Below are positions 63,182-64,000 of a stretch of 64,000 bases of DNA, piece after piece. The notes under the pieces were generated by a model that saw nothing but the letters and a program-made list of their open reading frames with translations, was not told the DNA's origin and did not search any database. The DNA is from Pseudarthrobacter chlorophenolicus (GTDB lineage Bacteria; Actinomycetota; Actinomycetes; Actinomycetales; Micrococcaceae): contig NZ_JZTW01000007.1 of the NCBI RefSeq assembly GCF_000962805.1, positions 1-64,000 of the forward strand, read 5' to 3'. Made by a program: the position numbers and the translations under genes. Position 1 is the stretch's first letter. Each line of letters starts with the position of its first letter.

Positions 63182-63442
63182 TTAGTGTTCGCCGGCCGAG
63201 TCCGAGCGGCCGAGGATGGTCTGCGGAATCCAGAAGGCCAGGGCGAACAGGCCCAGGCAGACGGCCATCGGCCACGGGTTACCAAGCGTCAGGAAGGACA
63301 GCGAGTAGACGGCGCCGAGGAACAGGGCCATCATGATCACGAACACCACGATGGTGCCGCCCAGCTTGTTCTCGTTCTGCGGGGTGCGGACATAGCCCTG
63401 CTTCGCTGAGCCCTCGTTGGACGCGTTGATCTTGCTGGACAT
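63182..63442 (-). CDS. Small two-helix membrane protein, unknown family
   Basis: An 86-aa protein with a polar N-terminus (SSKINASNEGSAKQGYVR), two helices (about 30-50 and 57-77) and a short charged tail. I do not recognise a characterised family; similar short proteins occur in Micrococcaceae. The ATG at 63442 has GAGGA 7-8 nt upstream (GAGGAACGA). It follows deoC on the same strand after 50 bp and may be co-transcribed with it. Confidence 0.8.
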   Translation of the reverse strand: MSSKINASNEGSAKQGYVRTPQNENKLGGTIVVFVIMMALFLGAVYSLSFLTLGNPWPMAVCLGLFALAFWIPQTILGRSDSAGEH

Positions 63443-63492
63443 TCGTTCCTCCTCGGCCCCGCGGGGCTTGATTGTGGCGTGTCCGGAGGCCG

Positions 63493-64000
63493 TCAGTAGG
63501 CGGACGAACCCTGTTCACCCTTGACGATGGCAATTCCGGAGCTGGCGCCGATACGTGTTGCACCTGCTGCAATCATAGCCTGAGCGTCTGCCAGCGACCG
63601 CACGCCGCCCGAGGCCTTGACGCCAAGTGCAGGGCCCACGGCCCTGCGCATAAGTGCCACGTCCTCCGCGGTGGCGCCCCCTCCGTTGAAGCCGGTGGAG
63701 GTCTTGACGAAATCGGCTCCGGCCGCCACGGCGGCTTCGCAGGCGAGGACCTTCTGGTCGTCTGACAGCAGGGCGGTCTCGATGATCACCTTCAGGATGG
63801 CGCCGCTGGCGTGCACGGCCTCGGCCACGGAGGCGATGTCTTCGGTCAGGGCACCCTTGTCGTCCGCGCGGGCAGCCGCAATATTGATCACCATGTCCAC
63901 TTCGTCGGCGCCGTCCAGCACCGCGCCGCGGGCTTCGAAGGTCTTCACATCGGTGGGTGTGGCCCCCAGCGGGAAGCCCACCACGGAGCAGGTCAGGACG
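63493..64000 (-). CDS. deoC: Deoxyribose-phosphate aldolase (3' part)
   Basis: Cleaves 2-deoxyribose-5-phosphate to glyceraldehyde-3-phosphate and acetaldehyde in deoxynucleoside breakdown. The frame is open to the right edge, so the N-terminal part is missing; about 168 of the usual 220-230 residues are present. The Schiff-base lysine lies in [17 protein letters not shown], the catalytic aspartate in [10 protein letters not shown], and [13 protein letters not shown] and [11 protein letters not shown] follow. The C-terminal end is complete at 63493. Confidence 0.95.
   Translation of the reverse strand, partial: VLTCSVVGFPLGATPTDVKTFEARGAVLDGADEVDMVINIAAARADDKGALTEDIASVAEAVHASGAILKVIIETALLSDDQKVLACEAAVAAGADFVKTSTGFNGGGATAEDVALMRRAVGPALGVKASGGVRSLADAQAMIAAGATRIGASSGIAIVKGEQGSSAY

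Overview
The window is a stretch of high-GC actinobacterial chromosome. Gene content and order point to the Micrococcaceae (Arthrobacter or Pseudarthrobacter type): a WhiB2-like regulator next to a glycosyltransferase/DUF5719 pair, an rpfB-rsmA-ispE block, tRNA-Gln(UUG)-glmU-prs-rplY-pth, a FemX-like peptidoglycan bridge enzyme, and many GTG/TTG starts. I see no insertion sequence, prophage, CRISPR array, rRNA or origin. It looks like core chromosome with short intergenic gaps.

Layout. 0-10 kb: fumC, a beta-carbonic anhydrase, a DUF4245 membrane protein and glpX (central carbon metabolism), a FemX-like transferase, then manA, an LCP cell-wall ligase, purE and purK on the minus strand. 10-21 kb: a GtrA-like membrane protein, a short TIGR03089 protein, then an envelope cluster led by a WhiB2-type regulator (very large membrane glycosyltransferase, DUF5719 protein, zincin-fold protein with an altered active site, DUF3499, Trm112), then ahcY and an L,D-transpeptidase. 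21-31 kb: RDD, SpoIIM-like and TIGR01906 membrane proteins, a long-chain acyl-CoA ligase, a protein O-mannosyltransferase, rsmI and a succinate-semialdehyde dehydrogenase. 31-37 kb: a moxR-DUF58-transglutaminase operon. 36-48 kb: tatD, rpfB, rsmA, ispE, an ABC-F ATPase, a TetR regulator, tRNA-Gln, glmU, prs, rplY and pth. 48-54 kb: two very large tandem AAA/LuxR (LAL-type) regulators followed by 0.5 kb of nested inverted repeats around a candidate small ORF. 54-64 kb: sufS-sufU, small membrane genes, an SDR/DUF2867 protein, mfd, a YdjM-like hydrolase and the 3' part of deoC.

How the genes work together. Much of the window serves the cell envelope: precursor supply (manA, glmU, and ispE for the isoprenoid lipid carrier), bridge formation (FemX), crosslinking (L,D-transpeptidase), polymer attachment (LCP), mannosylation (PMT), large glycosyltransferase, and remodelling on resuscitation (RpfB). 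The remainder is central carbon metabolism, purine and PRPP synthesis, translation and ribosome maturation (rsmI, rsmA, rplY, pth, tRNA-Gln), Fe-S assembly and transcription-coupled repair.

Most unusual signals. (1) Seven or more genes have a TANNNT hexamer exactly 6 nt before the start codon and no Shine-Dalgarno, the pattern of leaderless transcripts. (2) Two genes appear to need non-canonical starts: ATT for the giant glycosyltransferase and CTG for the second LAL regulator. (3) A 26-bp palindrome abuts the ribosome-binding site of the first LAL regulator. (4) Nested inverted repeats with a possible small ORF lie between the LAL pair and sufS. (5) 17-bp tandem repeats follow sufU. (6) The rpfB and rplY leaders look structured. 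The LAL pair with its downstream structured locus is my best candidate for an undescribed regulatory system. This is inference; no partner or target gene is identifiable from sequence alone.
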